In this document: piece by piece, positions 27,034 to 36,088 of the stretch
Position numbering within the stretch: position 1 is the stretch's first letter
How the letters are laid out: every line of letters starts with the position of its first letter
Assembly: GCF_028823635.1 (NCBI RefSeq)
Contig: NZ_JAPEHU010000001.1
Location: forward strand, 806,001-870,000
Source: Demequina sp. B12
Lineage (GTDB): Bacteria; Actinomycetota; Actinomycetes; Actinomycetales; Demequinaceae
Length of the DNA stretch: 64,000 nucleotides
Direction of reading: 5' to 3'
The notes under the pieces: generated by a model
The model's input: the letters and a program-made list of their open reading frames with translations, nothing else
Database searches by the model: none
Told to the model about the DNA's origin: nothing
Translations under genes and position numbers: made by a program

Positions 27034-28674
27034 TTACCGCTGGGTTGCCGCCATGCCGTCGCGCCAGGTGAGGTAGCCGCCGTCCAGGTTGACGGCGTCG
27101 TAGCCCAACTGGCGCAGCAGGCGTGTCGCGGTGTGGCCGCGTTGGCCCACCTGGCAGTGGACCACGATGCGCGCGTCCTTGGGAAGTTCCCCGTGACGTG
27201 CGCGTAGATCGTCCACGCTGATGTGTGCGGTGCTGGCACCTGCGGTGACGTAGCCACGTTCGTGTTCGGCCGCGGTGCGCACATCGAGCACGACATCGTC
27301 CTGGGCGATCTGGTCCCACTGGATCGACGGGCTTTCGCCCATCGCGGCATTCTCTGCCACATAACCCAGCATGTTGACGGGGTCCTTGGCTGACCCGTAT
27401 GCGGGCGCGTACGCCAGTTCCAGGTCAGCCAACTCGCTTGCGCGCAGGCCGCCACGGATCGCTGTAGCGATCACGTCAATGCGCTTGTCCGCGCCATTCT
27501 CGCCCACCGCTTGAGCGCCCAAGATCAGGTCCGTCTCCGGGTCCACCAGCAACTTCATCGCCAGGGCCGATGCGCCGGGGTAGTAGCCAGCGTGGTTCAT
27601 GGGATGGGTGTGGATGGCCCGGTAGGGGCGGCCCTCCGCACGGAGGCGACGTTCTGTACGGCCCGTCACGGCTGCGGTCAGGCCAAACACGCCCACGACT
27701 GCGGTGCCGATTGATGCCGTGGCGCGGGAGTCGCGGCCAGTGATGACGTCTGCGACCCGGCGGCCGTGGCGGTTGGCTAGGTTGGCCAGCGGGATGAGTG
27801 TGGGCTCGTCAGAGAAGTGATCGGACTTCGCTGCGGCGTCTCCTACCGCGAAAATGTGCGGGTCTGAGGTGCGCAGGTCGTCGTCCACGGTGATGCCGCC
27901 GCGTGCGTTGACGGCGAGTCCGGCATCGGCTGCCAGCGAAGAGTCGGGGCGCACGCCAATGGCGGCGATGACGATGTCTGCGGGCACCTCGTGGGAGCCG
28001 TCCGCTGCGGTCGCCACCACGGCATCGGCCGTAATAGCGCTTGCCTGGGCGCCGGTCAGGACACGTACGCCGTTGGCGACGAGTCGCTGCTCAATGCGGA
28101 TAGCCAGTTCAGGGTCGATGGCGCTGAGGACTTGATCCGCGAGTTCCACCACGGTGACCTCGAGGCCGCGGTGTGCGAGGTTCTCTGCAATCTCCAGGCC
28201 GACGAAGCCCGCGCCTATGACGGTGGCGCTGCGTGCGCCTGCCATCGACTCGACGATGCGGTCAACGTCTGCGACGTCACGCAGGGTGAGGGCGCGCTCT
28301 GCACCCGGGATGGGAGGGACGATGGGGCGTGCGCCGGGGGCGAGGACCAGATTGTCGTAGGGGAGCGTGTAGCTGCCGCGGTCCGTTGACTCCACGGTGA
28401 CCGTGCGTGACGTAGGGTCGATAGCGGTGGCGCGTGAGTGAATGCGCACATCCAGGTTGAAGCGCTCGTGAAGTGACTGCGGGGTCTGCAGCAGCAGGGC
28501 TTGACGCTTTTCGATCACGCCGCCTGCGTAGTAGGGAAGTCCGCAGTTGGCGAATGAGACGTGTTCGCCGGCTTCGAGCACGACGATGTCTGCGTCTTCG
28601 TCGAGGCGGCGTAGGCGCGTGGCGGCTGACATGCCAGCGGCCACGGCTCCGATGATGACGACCTTCTGGGCCAT
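27034..28674 (-). CDS. CoA-disulfide reductase with rhodanese domain (CoADR-RHD)
   Basis: A 546-residue flavoprotein. It has an FAD/NAD(P)H disulfide-reductase fold (VVIIGAVAAGMSAATR, VIGAGFVGLEIAENL, IFAVGDAA) with the single active cysteine at residue 44 (SFANCGLPYY). A C-terminal rhodanese domain carries the cysteine loop HCQVGQRGH. CoADR-RHD enzymes act on CoA persulfides, polysulfides or elemental sulfur. It has an AGGAGG ribosome site and shares an operator with the divergent cstR-like operon, so persulfide stress is the likely inducer (inference). Confidence 0.88.
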   Translation of the reverse strand: MAQKVVIIGAVAAGMSAATRLRRLDEDADIVVLEAGEHVSFANCGLPYYAGGVIEKRQALLLQTPQSLHERFNLDVRIHSRATAIDPTSRTVTVESTDRGSYTLPYDNLVLAPGARPIVPPIPGAERALTLRDVADVDRIVESMAGARSATVIGAGFVGLEIAENLAHRGLEVTVVELADQVLSAIDPELAIRIEQRLVANGVRVLTGAQASAITADAVVATAADGSHEVPADIVIAAIGVRPDSSLAADAGLAVNARGGITVDDDLRTSDPHIFAVGDAAAKSDHFSDEPTLIPLANLANRHGRRVADVITGRDSRATASIGTAVVGVFGLTAAVTGRTERRLRAEGRPYRAIHTHPMNHAGYYPGASALAMKLLVDPETDLILGAQAVGENGADKRIDVIATAIRGGLRASELADLELAYAPAYGSAKDPVNMLGYVAENAAMGESPSIQWDQIAQDDVVLDVRTAAEHERGYVTAGASTAHISVDDLRARHGELPKDARIVVHCQVGQRGHTATRLLRQLGYDAVNLDGGYLTWRDGMAATQR

Positions 28675-28691
28675 GAATGTTCCTCCTTGGG

Positions 28692-28729
28692 TTGCAATCA
28701 GAATACCCCCGGGGGTATCGTTGGTGCAA
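28692..28729. promoter_or_regulatory. Divergent promoters sharing one CsoR/CstR-type operator
   Basis: The perfect palindrome ATACCCCCGGGGGTAT is at 28703-28718. Plus strand: TTGCAA (28692-28697), 18-bp spacer, TATCGT (28716-28721). Minus strand: TTGCAC (28724-28729), 18-bp spacer, TATTCT (28700-28705). The palindrome fills both spacers and runs into both -10 boxes, so one bound repressor would block both genes. Confidence 0.85.
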
Positions 28730-28757
28730 ACGTCCCCGACGAAAGGATCATTCCCCC

Positions 28758-28919
28758 ATGTGTTCTCCCATGACCTGCCGCCAGTGCGGCAAGACCACCT
28801 GGACCGGCTGCGGCCAGCACGTTGACTCGGTCAAGTCCCGCGTCCCCGCATCGCAGTGGTGCGAAGGTCACGAGAAGCCTGCCGGCCGTTCGTTCTTCCC
28901 CTGGCTGCGAGCCCGTTAA
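28758..28919 (+). CDS. Small Cys-rich zinc-ribbon-like protein
   Basis: A 53-residue protein (starts MCSPMTCRQCGKTTWTGCG) with seven potential thiol or imidazole ligands: CxxC, CGQH and WCEGH. I recall similar short conserved proteins of unknown function in actinobacteria. GAAAGGA lies 10 nt upstream of ATG 28758. Its stop overlaps the start of the repressor gene (TAATG), so the two are coupled. A role in thiol or metal handling is inferred only from context. Confidence 0.7.
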   Translation: MCSPMTCRQCGKTTWTGCGQHVDSVKSRVPASQWCEGHEKPAGRSFFPWLRAR

Positions 28920-29188
28920 TGGACACTCCAGATCCTGAGGTTCAGCGCGCGGCGCTGAACAGGCTCAAGCGGGCCCGCGGACAACTCGACGCCGTGATTC
29001 GCATGGTGGAAGAGGGCCGCGAGTGCGAGCCCACCATCACGCAACTTGCGGCCGTGTCGAAAGCGCTTGACCGTGCCGGCTTCATGATCATCTCCGCCTC
29101 CGTGCGCGAGTGCGTCATGTCTGCAGACGAGGAAGGCCGGGAGGCCGATCTGGCGCGCCTAGAGAAGGTGTTCCTCTCGCTGGCGTAG
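28919..29188 (+). CDS. CsoR-family repressor, CstR-like (persulfide sensor)
   Basis: An 89-residue all-helical DUF156 protein. In Mycobacterium CsoR the copper ligands are Cys36, His61 and Cys65. This protein has Cys36 and Cys65 (GRECEP, VRECV) but Ser61, so the copper site is incomplete. Cys-only members of the family (CstR) sense per- and polysulfides. The shared operator with a CoADR-rhodanese gene supports this. Confidence 0.82.
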   Translation: MDTPDPEVQRAALNRLKRARGQLDAVIRMVEEGRECEPTITQLAAVSKALDRAGFMIISASVRECVMSADEEGREADLARLEKVFLSLA

Positions 29189-29235
29189 GTGTGCTGCCTG
29201 CGCGTCTCACTCGTGCGACTTTCGCAACAAAGGTA

Positions 29236-29265
29236 TTGCGTAAATGGCGTGCGTGAGGCTACCGT
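29236..29265 (+). promoter_or_regulatory. Promoter of the gene at 29272, probably leaderless
   Basis: TTGCGT (29236-29241), 18-bp spacer, TACCGT (29260-29265), then 6 nt to ATG 29272. Confidence 0.55.
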
Positions 29266-29271
29266 GGCGTC

Positions 29272-29760
29272 ATGTCGATCACCGTTTCAACGCTTGGCCA
29301 CGTCGCAGCATTGGCTGCCGCAGTTCCCCAACTCACGGTGTCCCTCGACACTCATAGCGGCTCCACCATCATCATTGGCGACTTCGCGGAAGCGTCCATG
29401 TGCTCGCATGCGTTCCGTCACGTGGTGTCGCAGTGGCCTGAAGAAGGTATGCACCAGCCCTGCGTTGAGACCATTCACTTCGACGGTGCCACGCCCCGCG
29501 GCCCCGTCCTCGCGACAGGGCCGGTGCGCTGGTTCGCTACCGACTTGTGTGCGCAACGGACAGTGGGCGCACTACGCACCGTGAAGCCGCGCGCCGCAGG
29601 GGCCGATGCCCAAGTGCGTTTCGACACCGTCCTCGGTATTTGCGTGGTCCGGTTGGAGTCGGAGACTCTCACTGACGAGGAGCTCGACGAACTTGCTACT
29701 CGGGCCTACGCCGCGTGCGTCACCGACCACCTGCTGTGGGAAGCGGAACTCGCGGCTTAA
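29272..29760 (+). CDS. Hypothetical protein, unrecognised
   Basis: A 162-residue soluble protein with five cysteines and no membrane segment or signal peptide. No family was recognised. The C-terminal third (ETLTDEELDELATRAYAAC) is helical and acidic. A -10 element sits 6 nt before ATG 29272 and there is no ribosome site. It is followed by dispersed palindrome copy 2, which separates it from the convergent ndh. Confidence 0.6.
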   Translation: MSITVSTLGHVAALAAAVPQLTVSLDTHSGSTIIIGDFAEASMCSHAFRHVVSQWPEEGMHQPCVETIHFDGATPRGPVLATGPVRWFATDLCAQRTVGALRTVKPRAAGADAQVRFDTVLGICVVRLESETLTDEELDELATRAYAACVTDHLLWEAELAA

Positions 29761-29785
29761 CCCACGCATCGGCCCGCCCCCCGGA

Positions 29786-29849
29786 CCGTCAAATGGCTCC
29801 ATTTCGCTGTTATAGCTAACTAAAACAGCCAAATGGAGCCATTTGACGG
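29786..29849. repeat. Dispersed AT-rich palindrome, copy 2
   Basis: 26-nt arms (29786-29811 and 29824-29849) with one mismatch and a 12-nt centre. It has the same core as copy 1, including the nested AAATGG-CT-CCATTT hairpin. It lies in the tail-to-tail gap between the gene ending at 29760 and ndh, where no other terminator is evident. The right flank is a purine-rich tract of about 45 nt; the left flank is C-rich. Confidence 0.9.
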
Positions 29850-29932
29850 GGGCGGGAGAGCGGGGAGAGCGACGGGAGGGGCGGGGCGGCGGAGCTTGAG
29901 CCCCACCGCCTTGCCGCCCGACCGCACGGCCC

Positions 29933-31246
29933 CTAGCTGTCTGACGCTTCCTTGAACGCGCGGCGCGGCTCGTGAATACGGCCCATCGACACCAGGTCGC
30001 GGCGGAAGAACAGGGCAGTCGTCCAGTCCACGACCACGCGAGCCTTGCGGTTAAACGAGGGAATTTGGCTCATGTGGTAGGTCCGGTGCATGAACCATGC
30101 GGGCCAGCCGCGGAGCTTCACACCCATGATCTGGGCCACGCCCTTGTTGAGGCCCAGTGATGCGACCGTTCCCAGGTGCTTGTGCTTGTATTCCTTGACG
30201 GGGCGCCCGTGCAGTGCCGCGGCCATATTTGCACCCAGGAGGCGGGCCTGACGGACGGCGTGCTGGGCGGAAGGTGCGCACCACGCGCCTTCGCCCTTGG
30301 CCAGGTCCGGAATCTGCGCGCAGTCTCCGGCGGCCCAGATGCCAGGGATGACGTTGCCATCGTTGTCGGCCACCTGCAAAGTGGGGAGCGTGTTGATGTG
30401 GCCGCGCGGGCCGGTGGGAAGGTCGGAGCTGGAGATGACGGGGTTGGGCTTCACGCCTGCGGTCCACACCACCGTGTCGGCGTCGAACTTCTGGCCGTCG
30501 GACAGTTCGATCCGCCCGTCAACGCAGCTTTCCAGGCGCGTCGCAAGGTAGATCTCCATGCCGCGCTTGCGGAGCACTTCGAGGGTGTAGCCACCCATCT
30601 CCTCGCCCATTTCGGGAAGGATGCGGGTGGCGGCTTCCACCATCACGAAGCGCAGGTCTGCGGGCTGCAGCTCGGGGTAGTGACGGAGCGCGGCGCGGGC
30701 CATGTCTTCGGTTTCGGCGAAGGCTTCGATTCCTGCGAACCCGCCTCCGACGAACACGAACGTCAGTAGCTTGCGGCGCAAGTGGGGGTCTTCGGTGGTT
30801 GCGGCGCGCGCGATGCGACCCAGAACCATGTTGCGCAGGTTGATCGCTTCCTCAACCCACTTGAAGCCGATGCCCATTTCCGCGAGGCCGGGAATCGGCA
30901 GGGTGCGCGGCACGGCGCCGAGCGCGATGACGACCTCGTCGTACTCGATGTCGCGGGTGTCGCCAAAGTCGGTTTCGACGCGTGCGCGCTTGTCGGCGTG
31001 CACGATCTCAGTGATCTTGCCCTGCACGATCCGGATGCCCTCGAGTTCGCGACGCAGGGGAACCACCACGTGGCGCGGTTCGATGGATCCGGCGGCCGCT
31101 TCTGGTAGGAACGGCTGGTAGGTCATGTAGGGGCGGCGGTCGACCATGGTGATGTCGACGTGGTTGCCGGCCTTCTTCTTGAGCGTGAGGGCGGTGTAGA
31201 GGCCTACGTAGCCGCCACCAAGAATCAGTACGCGTGTTGCGCTCAT
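29933..31246 (-). CDS. ndh: Type II NADH dehydrogenase-like FAD oxidoreductase
   Basis: A 437-residue two-dinucleotide-binding flavoprotein. The FAD motif is VLILGGGYVGLYTALTLKKK, the NADH motif FVFVGGGFAGIEAFAE and the second FAD motif GIWAAGDCAQIP. NDH-2 passes electrons from NADH to quinone at the inner membrane face without pumping protons. AGGAGG lies 7 nt before ATG 31246. Confidence 0.87.
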   Translation of the reverse strand: MSATRVLILGGGYVGLYTALTLKKKAGNHVDITMVDRRPYMTYQPFLPEAAAGSIEPRHVVVPLRRELEGIRIVQGKITEIVHADKRARVETDFGDTRDIEYDEVVIALGAVPRTLPIPGLAEMGIGFKWVEEAINLRNMVLGRIARAATTEDPHLRRKLLTFVFVGGGFAGIEAFAETEDMARAALRHYPELQPADLRFVMVEAATRILPEMGEEMGGYTLEVLRKRGMEIYLATRLESCVDGRIELSDGQKFDADTVVWTAGVKPNPVISSSDLPTGPRGHINTLPTLQVADNDGNVIPGIWAAGDCAQIPDLAKGEGAWCAPSAQHAVRQARLLGANMAAALHGRPVKEYKHKHLGTVASLGLNKGVAQIMGVKLRGWPAWFMHRTYHMSQIPSFNRKARVVVDWTTALFFRRDLVSMGRIHEPRRAFKEASDS

Positions 31247-31486
31247 GTGAAGCCTCCTGGGCTCGCAGTCGTGGGGTGCGCGTTCCAGTGCAACCACGAT
31301 GGCGGTCGCCCTGTTCCGTCACCGTGGGGATCAGAGGGACAGACGCGCCGATGCGCGGGCGGCTTCCGCACACAGGTGCGACGCCGACCTCGCGGAGAGG
31401 TGGGGGACCATTGGCGCGCCACGCGAGGGGCGGCTCCTTCTCCACTGAGGCACCAGTGTAGCCGCCGGGTTGCGCGGTGGTGCAAA
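31247..31486. other. Non-coding leader/spacer upstream of ndh
   Basis: 240 bp between ndh and the fumC terminator. No convincing reading frame or RNA was seen. It holds one CCGATGC heptamer and presumably the ndh promoter. Confidence 0.5.
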
Positions 31487-31529
31487 CGGCAGCGAGCCCC
31501 GCACCGTGAGGGTGCGGGGCTCGCTGCCG
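31487..31529 (-). terminator. Terminator downstream of fumC
   Basis: A perfect 19-bp stem (31487-31505 with 31511-31529) and a 5-nt loop. On the minus strand it is followed by TTTGC. It lies 18 bp after the fumC stop. Confidence 0.85.
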
Positions 31530-31546
31530 GACGGTTCTGAATGTGG

Positions 31547-32950
31547 CTAGCGCTTGCCGACCATGGTGGTGACGTCGAGCAGGGCGTCGAGTTGTTCGAG
31601 GCTGATCTCCCCGCGTTCCACGAAGCCCAAATCGATGGTGGCTTCGCGCACGGTGAGGCCTTCCTTGACGGAGTGCTTGGCGATCTTGGCGGCGTTTTCG
31701 TAGCCGATGACGCGGTTCAGTGGGGTGACGATCGACGGGGATGCTTCGGCGAGGCGGCGTGCGCGTTCCACGTTGGCGGTGATTCCGTCGATGGTGCGTG
31801 CGGCGAGGACTTCTGCGGCGTTGCCGAGCAGGCGCATGGATTCCAGGACGCCGAGTGCCATGACGGGGATCTGGACGTTGAGCTCGAAGGATCCTGACGA
31901 GCCGGCCCAGGCAACGGTGGCGTCGTTGCCGATGACGCGTGCGCACACCATGAGGGTTGCTTCCGGGACCACGGGGTTGACCTTGCCGGGCATGATCGAC
32001 GATCCGGGCTGGAGGTCGGGTAGGGCGATTTCACCCAGGCCGGTGTTGGGGCCGGAGCCCATCCAGCGCAGGTCATTGCAGATCTTGGTGAGCGAGACGG
32101 CGATCGTCTTCAGCGCGCCGGAGACTTCCACGAGGCCGTCGCGTGCGGACTGTGCTTCGAAGTGGTCGCGTGCTTCCGTGATGGGCAGCCCGGTGTCTTC
32201 TGCGAGTAACGCGATGACGCGCTGGGGGAAGCCTTCGGGGGTATTGATGCCTGTGCCGACAGCGGTGCCGCCCAGGGGGACCTCGGCGACGCGGGGCAGG
32301 GCGGCTTCGAGGCGTTCGATTCCGTACCGGATTGCTGCGGCGTAGCCGCCGAACTCCTGACCGAGCGTGACGGGGGTGGCGTCCATAAGGTGGGTGCGGC
32401 CGGACTTGTAGACCTCGGCGAACTCGGTGGCTTTTGCTTCGAGCGACTGTGCAAGGCGTCCCAGTTGAGGCAGCAGGTCGTTGACGAGTTGCGAGGTCGC
32501 GGCGACGTGTACGGAGGTGGGGAACACGTCGTTGGAGGACTGCGAGCAGTTCACGTGGTCGTTGGGGTGGACGTCAGCTCCGAGCGCGTTGGTGGCAAGG
32601 GTCGCCAGCACTTCGTTGGTGTTCATGTTGGAGCTGGTGCCGGAGCCGGTTTGGAACACGTCGACCGGGAAGTGGTCGTCGTAGTCGCCGGTGGCGACCT
32701 GGTCTGCGGCGGCGACGATGGCATCGGCGATGGCGGGGTCAAGGACGCCGAGTTCGGCGTTCGCGCGTGCGGCGGCCTTCTTGACGCGAGCGAGCGCTTC
32801 GATGTGGCGGCGTTCGAGGGTGATGCCGGAGATGGGGAAGTTCTCGACTGCGCGTTGGGTTTGTGCGCGGTAGAGGGCGTGTGCGGGGACACGGACTTCG
32901 CCCATGGTGTCGTGTTCGATGTGGTACTCAGGTGCGTCGTTGCTTGCCAT
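31547..32950 (-). CDS. fumC: Class II fumarate hydratase
   Basis: A 467-residue enzyme that interconverts fumarate and malate in the TCA cycle. Family signatures are [32 protein letters not shown] and the catalytic-loop [15 protein letters not shown]. Full length; ATG 32950. Confidence 0.95.
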   Translation of the reverse strand: MASNDAPEYHIEHDTMGEVRVPAHALYRAQTQRAVENFPISGITLERRHIEALARVKKAAARANAELGVLDPAIADAIVAAADQVATGDYDDHFPVDVFQTGSGTSSNMNTNEVLATLATNALGADVHPNDHVNCSQSSNDVFPTSVHVAATSQLVNDLLPQLGRLAQSLEAKATEFAEVYKSGRTHLMDATPVTLGQEFGGYAAAIRYGIERLEAALPRVAEVPLGGTAVGTGINTPEGFPQRVIALLAEDTGLPITEARDHFEAQSARDGLVEVSGALKTIAVSLTKICNDLRWMGSGPNTGLGEIALPDLQPGSSIMPGKVNPVVPEATLMVCARVIGNDATVAWAGSSGSFELNVQIPVMALGVLESMRLLGNAAEVLAARTIDGITANVERARRLAEASPSIVTPLNRVIGYENAAKIAKHSVKEGLTVREATIDLGFVERGEISLEQLDALLDVTTMVGKR

Positions 32951-33018
32951 AGGTCACATTCTGGCAGGACTTAGTGCCTAGTTTGACCGCTGCTGTGCTG
33001 AGGGGGAGGGCCGATGCG

Positions 33019-33945
33019 TCAGTCGCTGAGTTCCGCTGCCGTGGGCGGGTTGGCGCCGGGGCGGGACACGGTGATGGCGGCGATGCGGGCGCACCTGTCG
33101 AGGACGGAGGTGAGGGTGGCGCTGTCGATGGCGCGTAGGGCGTCGCGACGGTTCGCGCCAAGGAGGTTGGCGGCCCAGAGGCCGTCGATGAGTCCGCCCA
33201 TGAAGGAGTCGCCCGCGCCCACGGTGTCGGCGACGGTGACGGCGGGTGCGGCGATGTCGGTGCGGCCGTGTGCCGTCCAGGCGCTGGCGCCGGAGCCGCC
33301 ACACGTGACGACCATAAGGGCAGGCCCGAGTGCGAGCCAGCCGTGGGCGATGGAGTCGATGGTTTCGTCTGGGCGCGCGATCCATTCAAGGTCTTCGTCG
33401 GAGACTTTGACCACGTCTGCGAGTGCCACGATGCGTTCGATGCTGGCGCGTGCCTGTGCGGGGTTTCCCATGAGGGAGGGGCGCGCGTTCGGGTCGTAGG
33501 TGATGGTGGCGGTGGGGCGTAGGCGTGTGAGGACCGCGTGGACCTCGGCGGCGCCGGGCTCGATGACTGCTGCGATGGAGCCGGTGTGGACGACGGTGGG
33601 GGAGTCCGGCAGGGTGAGTGCGTCACTCAGCGCCCATTCCAGGGCGAACTCGTAGGTCGCAGCGCCGTCCGTTCCTAGGGTGGCGGTGGCGACGGAGGTG
33701 GCGTTCGCATCGGCTGATCCCGGAACCAACGTGACACCCGAGGCGCGAAGGTGCGCCGAAACAAGATCGCCATAGCTGTCTGCGCCGATGTGGGTGAGCA
33801 GGTGTGCCTCACGTCCCAAGCGTGCGAGTCCCAGGGCGACGTTGGCGGGGGAGCCGCCGGGATGGGCCGCGACGGTGCCGTCCGTGGCGACGACCTCGTC
33901 CACGAGCGCTTCGCCGATGACGAGGGCCCTGGCCGGCTGGGTCAT
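33019..33945 (-). CDS. PfkB-family sugar kinase, fructokinase-like
   Basis: A 308-residue ribokinase-fold enzyme. It has [15 protein letters not shown] near residue 30 (PfkB signature 1) and [16 protein letters not shown] near residue 245 (signature 2, catalytic Asp). Fructose is the likeliest substrate but this is not proven. Its start overlaps the stop of xseB by 4 bp (33942-33945). Confidence 0.85.
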   Translation of the reverse strand: MTQPARALVIGEALVDEVVATDGTVAAHPGGSPANVALGLARLGREAHLLTHIGADSYGDLVSAHLRASGVTLVPGSADANATSVATATLGTDGAATYEFALEWALSDALTLPDSPTVVHTGSIAAVIEPGAAEVHAVLTRLRPTATITYDPNARPSLMGNPAQARASIERIVALADVVKVSDEDLEWIARPDETIDSIAHGWLALGPALMVVTCGGSGASAWTAHGRTDIAAPAVTVADTVGAGDSFMGGLIDGLWAANLLGANRRDALRAIDSATLTSVLDRCARIAAITVSRPGANPPTAAELSD

Positions 33946-34220
33946 GCGTCGTCCTGGTCGGCAGGGGTGTCGTCAGCCGGGACGATGCCGATCACGCCTG
34001 CGTCGGCGTCATCGTCCTCGCCGCGGGCCTCCGTGATGCGGTCGCGGGCGCCGTCGAGAAGGTCTTGGCAGCGGGCGGCGAGGGCCTCGCCTCGTTCCCA
34101 GAGGCCTACTGACTCGTCGAGGGTTGCGGTCCCGGCTTCAAGCTTGGCGACGATCGCCACGAGTTCGTCGCGGGCCTCCTCGTAGGAGAGGTCCTCAATA
34201 TTTTGTTGCTGCTGTGGCAT
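33942..34220 (-). CDS. xseB: Exodeoxyribonuclease VII small subunit
   Basis: A 92-residue protein. The helical core [20 protein letters not shown]...[17 protein letters not shown] is diagnostic. The acidic C-terminal extension is unusual in composition. It binds the XseA coiled coil. The gene for XseA is 560 bp upstream, on the same strand, separated by an opposite-strand gene. ATG 34220 is preferred; TTG 34229 is possible. Confidence 0.9.
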   Translation of the reverse strand: MPQQQQNIEDLSYEEARDELVAIVAKLEAGTATLDESVGLWERGEALAARCQDLLDGARDRITEARGEDDDADAGVIGIVPADDTPADQDDA

Positions 34221-34304
34221 ATGTCTCAACTTTCGGCGTCATAGTTGGGGCTTTCAACCTTCTCATGAGACGCTTACGTTCCCTGGATTCACGACGGAGT
34301 GAAC

Positions 34305-34733
34305 ATGTTTAGCGAAAACTACTCGCGCCAAACCGCATTGGCCAGTCTGAAGGACATGGATGAAAACCTGTCCGACCACGACTTGGCGAACTTTGCCAAA
34401 GCGGATGAGGCCATGATCCGCGCTGCTGCTGCAGCGCACCCCAAGACACCTCTCACCACGCTGCTGAAGTTGGTACGTGACGAGTCCGCGACGGTGCGGT
34501 CTGGTCTTGCCAAGAACCCGCGGCCAGACATGCCTGAGGACATCTACCTCGACTTGTCGAACGACCGCACCCCCGAGGTGATTTACGCCCTGATCGCGAA
34601 CCCGGCAGTTCCGGACGCCATCATCGGCAAGCTTGCACGCCAGTACCACAAGGAGTTCTCCGGTGCTGCGCGCGAACGCCTGTCGAAGAAGGGCGGCGCT
34701 TCCAAGCTGCTGGGAAAGCTGGGCATCGCGTAG
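34305..34733 (+). CDS. HEAT-like / variant-LRR repeat protein
   Basis: A 142-residue alpha-helical protein with short repeats of the type 'AAAAHPKTPLTTLLKLV', 'LAKNPRPDMPEDIYLDL' and 'IANPAVPDAIIGKLA'. This is the pattern of variant leucine-rich or HEAT-like repeat scaffolds. It is not an enzyme by sequence. GGAG lies 6 nt before ATG 34305. It is inserted between xseA and xseB on the opposite strand. Confidence 0.65.
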   Translation: MFSENYSRQTALASLKDMDENLSDHDLANFAKADEAMIRAAAAAHPKTPLTTLLKLVRDESATVRSGLAKNPRPDMPEDIYLDLSNDRTPEVIYALIANPAVPDAIIGKLARQYHKEFSGAARERLSKKGGASKLLGKLGIA

Positions 34734-34782
34734 AGACCAGTGGTACGGCCGGGTGCTACAACGGCGTGGCGCGCGGTCGCAC

Positions 34783-36057
34783 TTACTCCTTGTCAGCGGA
34801 GTACACCTCGGTGACTTCCGTGTCCACCTGCCCGCGACCCAAGCGCAGGTGCACCGTAGCGCCACGGGTCAGGACCGATGCGTCGGTCAGCACCGCGCCT
34901 TCACTATCGCGGGCGATCGCGTAGCCCCTGTCCAGGGTTCCTTGGGGGCTGAGCGCACGCAGGCTTGCCGCGAGTTCACGGGTGGCCGCGTGGGCGTGGG
35001 TCACGATGCCCCGGAGCGCGGCGCCCGATGCCGCACGTAGCCGTGCAAGATGGTCGGTGTACGGGTCAAGCATTCGGTGTGGGTGCAACAGCACCGGGCG
35101 TGACAGGAACTGTGTGAGTCCGTCGCGCTCGCGGTTGACGCGGGCTTGCACGGCGGTGCGCGCGTCGGCCTGAAGTTCCGCTATCCATGCACGCTCAGCA
35201 TCGGCGTCCGGGACGATGCGTTTGCCGGCGTCCGTAGGGGTGCTCGCACGGTAGTCCGCTACGAGGTCAAGGAGTGGACTGTCTTTCTCGTGGCCGATGG
35301 CGCTGACGAGCGGAGTCTCACAGGCGGCAGCAACGCGGACCAGAGCCTCGTCACTGAACGGCAGCAAATCCTCGAAGGAACCGCCGCCACGCGCCACGAC
35401 GATCACGTCAACGTCGGGGTGCGCATCGAGTTCGCGGATGGCGGCTGTGGTCTCGGGAACGCAGCGCGCACCTTGCACGGTGACCCGGCGTATCTCGAAA
35501 CGCACCGCAGGCCACCGGCGCTGTGCGTTCTCGATGACGTCATGCTCGGCGTCGCCTTGGTTGGCGCACACCAGGCCCACTGTCCGCGGAACAAGCGGAA
35601 GCTCTTGCTTGCGGGACACATCAAAGAGCCCTTCGGCGGCCAAGGCTTCCTTGAGCCGTTCGATTCTGGCCAGAAGGTCACCGAGCCCCACGGCACGCAC
35701 CGTGTCGCCCGCGAACTGCAGGTCGCCGTTCTTCATCCACCAGCTGGCCTTCGCATGAACCACCACACGCGCGCCGTCCTCGAAAGGAACGCCCAGCGCA
35801 TCGACCTCTGATGCGGGCAAGGTGACCTTGAGAGACATGTTCTCGTCGGTGTCGCGCAAGGTGAGGAACACCATGTGCTTCCAGCGCTTGGCGTTGAGTA
35901 CCTGTCCCTCAACCCACACATCGGGCATACGCGCAATGAAGTCGCGAATCTTGGGGCTGAGATGCCGCACCGGCCAGGGCCGGTCCGCGCTGGTGTCCCC
36001 GGCTGTTGCTGGCACGCTCACGCTCGCGTGAGGGGTGGGGGAGGCGGGGTCGTTCAC
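34783..36057 (-). CDS. xseA: Exodeoxyribonuclease VII large subunit
   Basis: A 424-residue protein with an N-terminal OB fold ([23 protein letters not shown] compressed at residues about 35-60) and a catalytic domain with [20 protein letters not shown] and [24 protein letters not shown]. With XseB it degrades single-stranded DNA. GTG 36057 leaves 31 bp to the divergent ispH. Confidence 0.93.
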   Translation of the reverse strand: MNDPASPTPHASVSVPATAGDTSADRPWPVRHLSPKIRDFIARMPDVWVEGQVLNAKRWKHMVFLTLRDTDENMSLKVTLPASEVDALGVPFEDGARVVVHAKASWWMKNGDLQFAGDTVRAVGLGDLLARIERLKEALAAEGLFDVSRKQELPLVPRTVGLVCANQGDAEHDVIENAQRRWPAVRFEIRRVTVQGARCVPETTAAIRELDAHPDVDVIVVARGGGSFEDLLPFSDEALVRVAAACETPLVSAIGHEKDSPLLDLVADYRASTPTDAGKRIVPDADAERAWIAELQADARTAVQARVNRERDGLTQFLSRPVLLHPHRMLDPYTDHLARLRAASGAALRGIVTHAHAATRELAASLRALSPQGTLDRGYAIARDSEGAVLTDASVLTRGATVHLRLGRGQVDTEVTEVYSADKE

Positions 36058-36088
36058 GGGCTCTAGCCTGCCACGTAGGATGGTTCGC

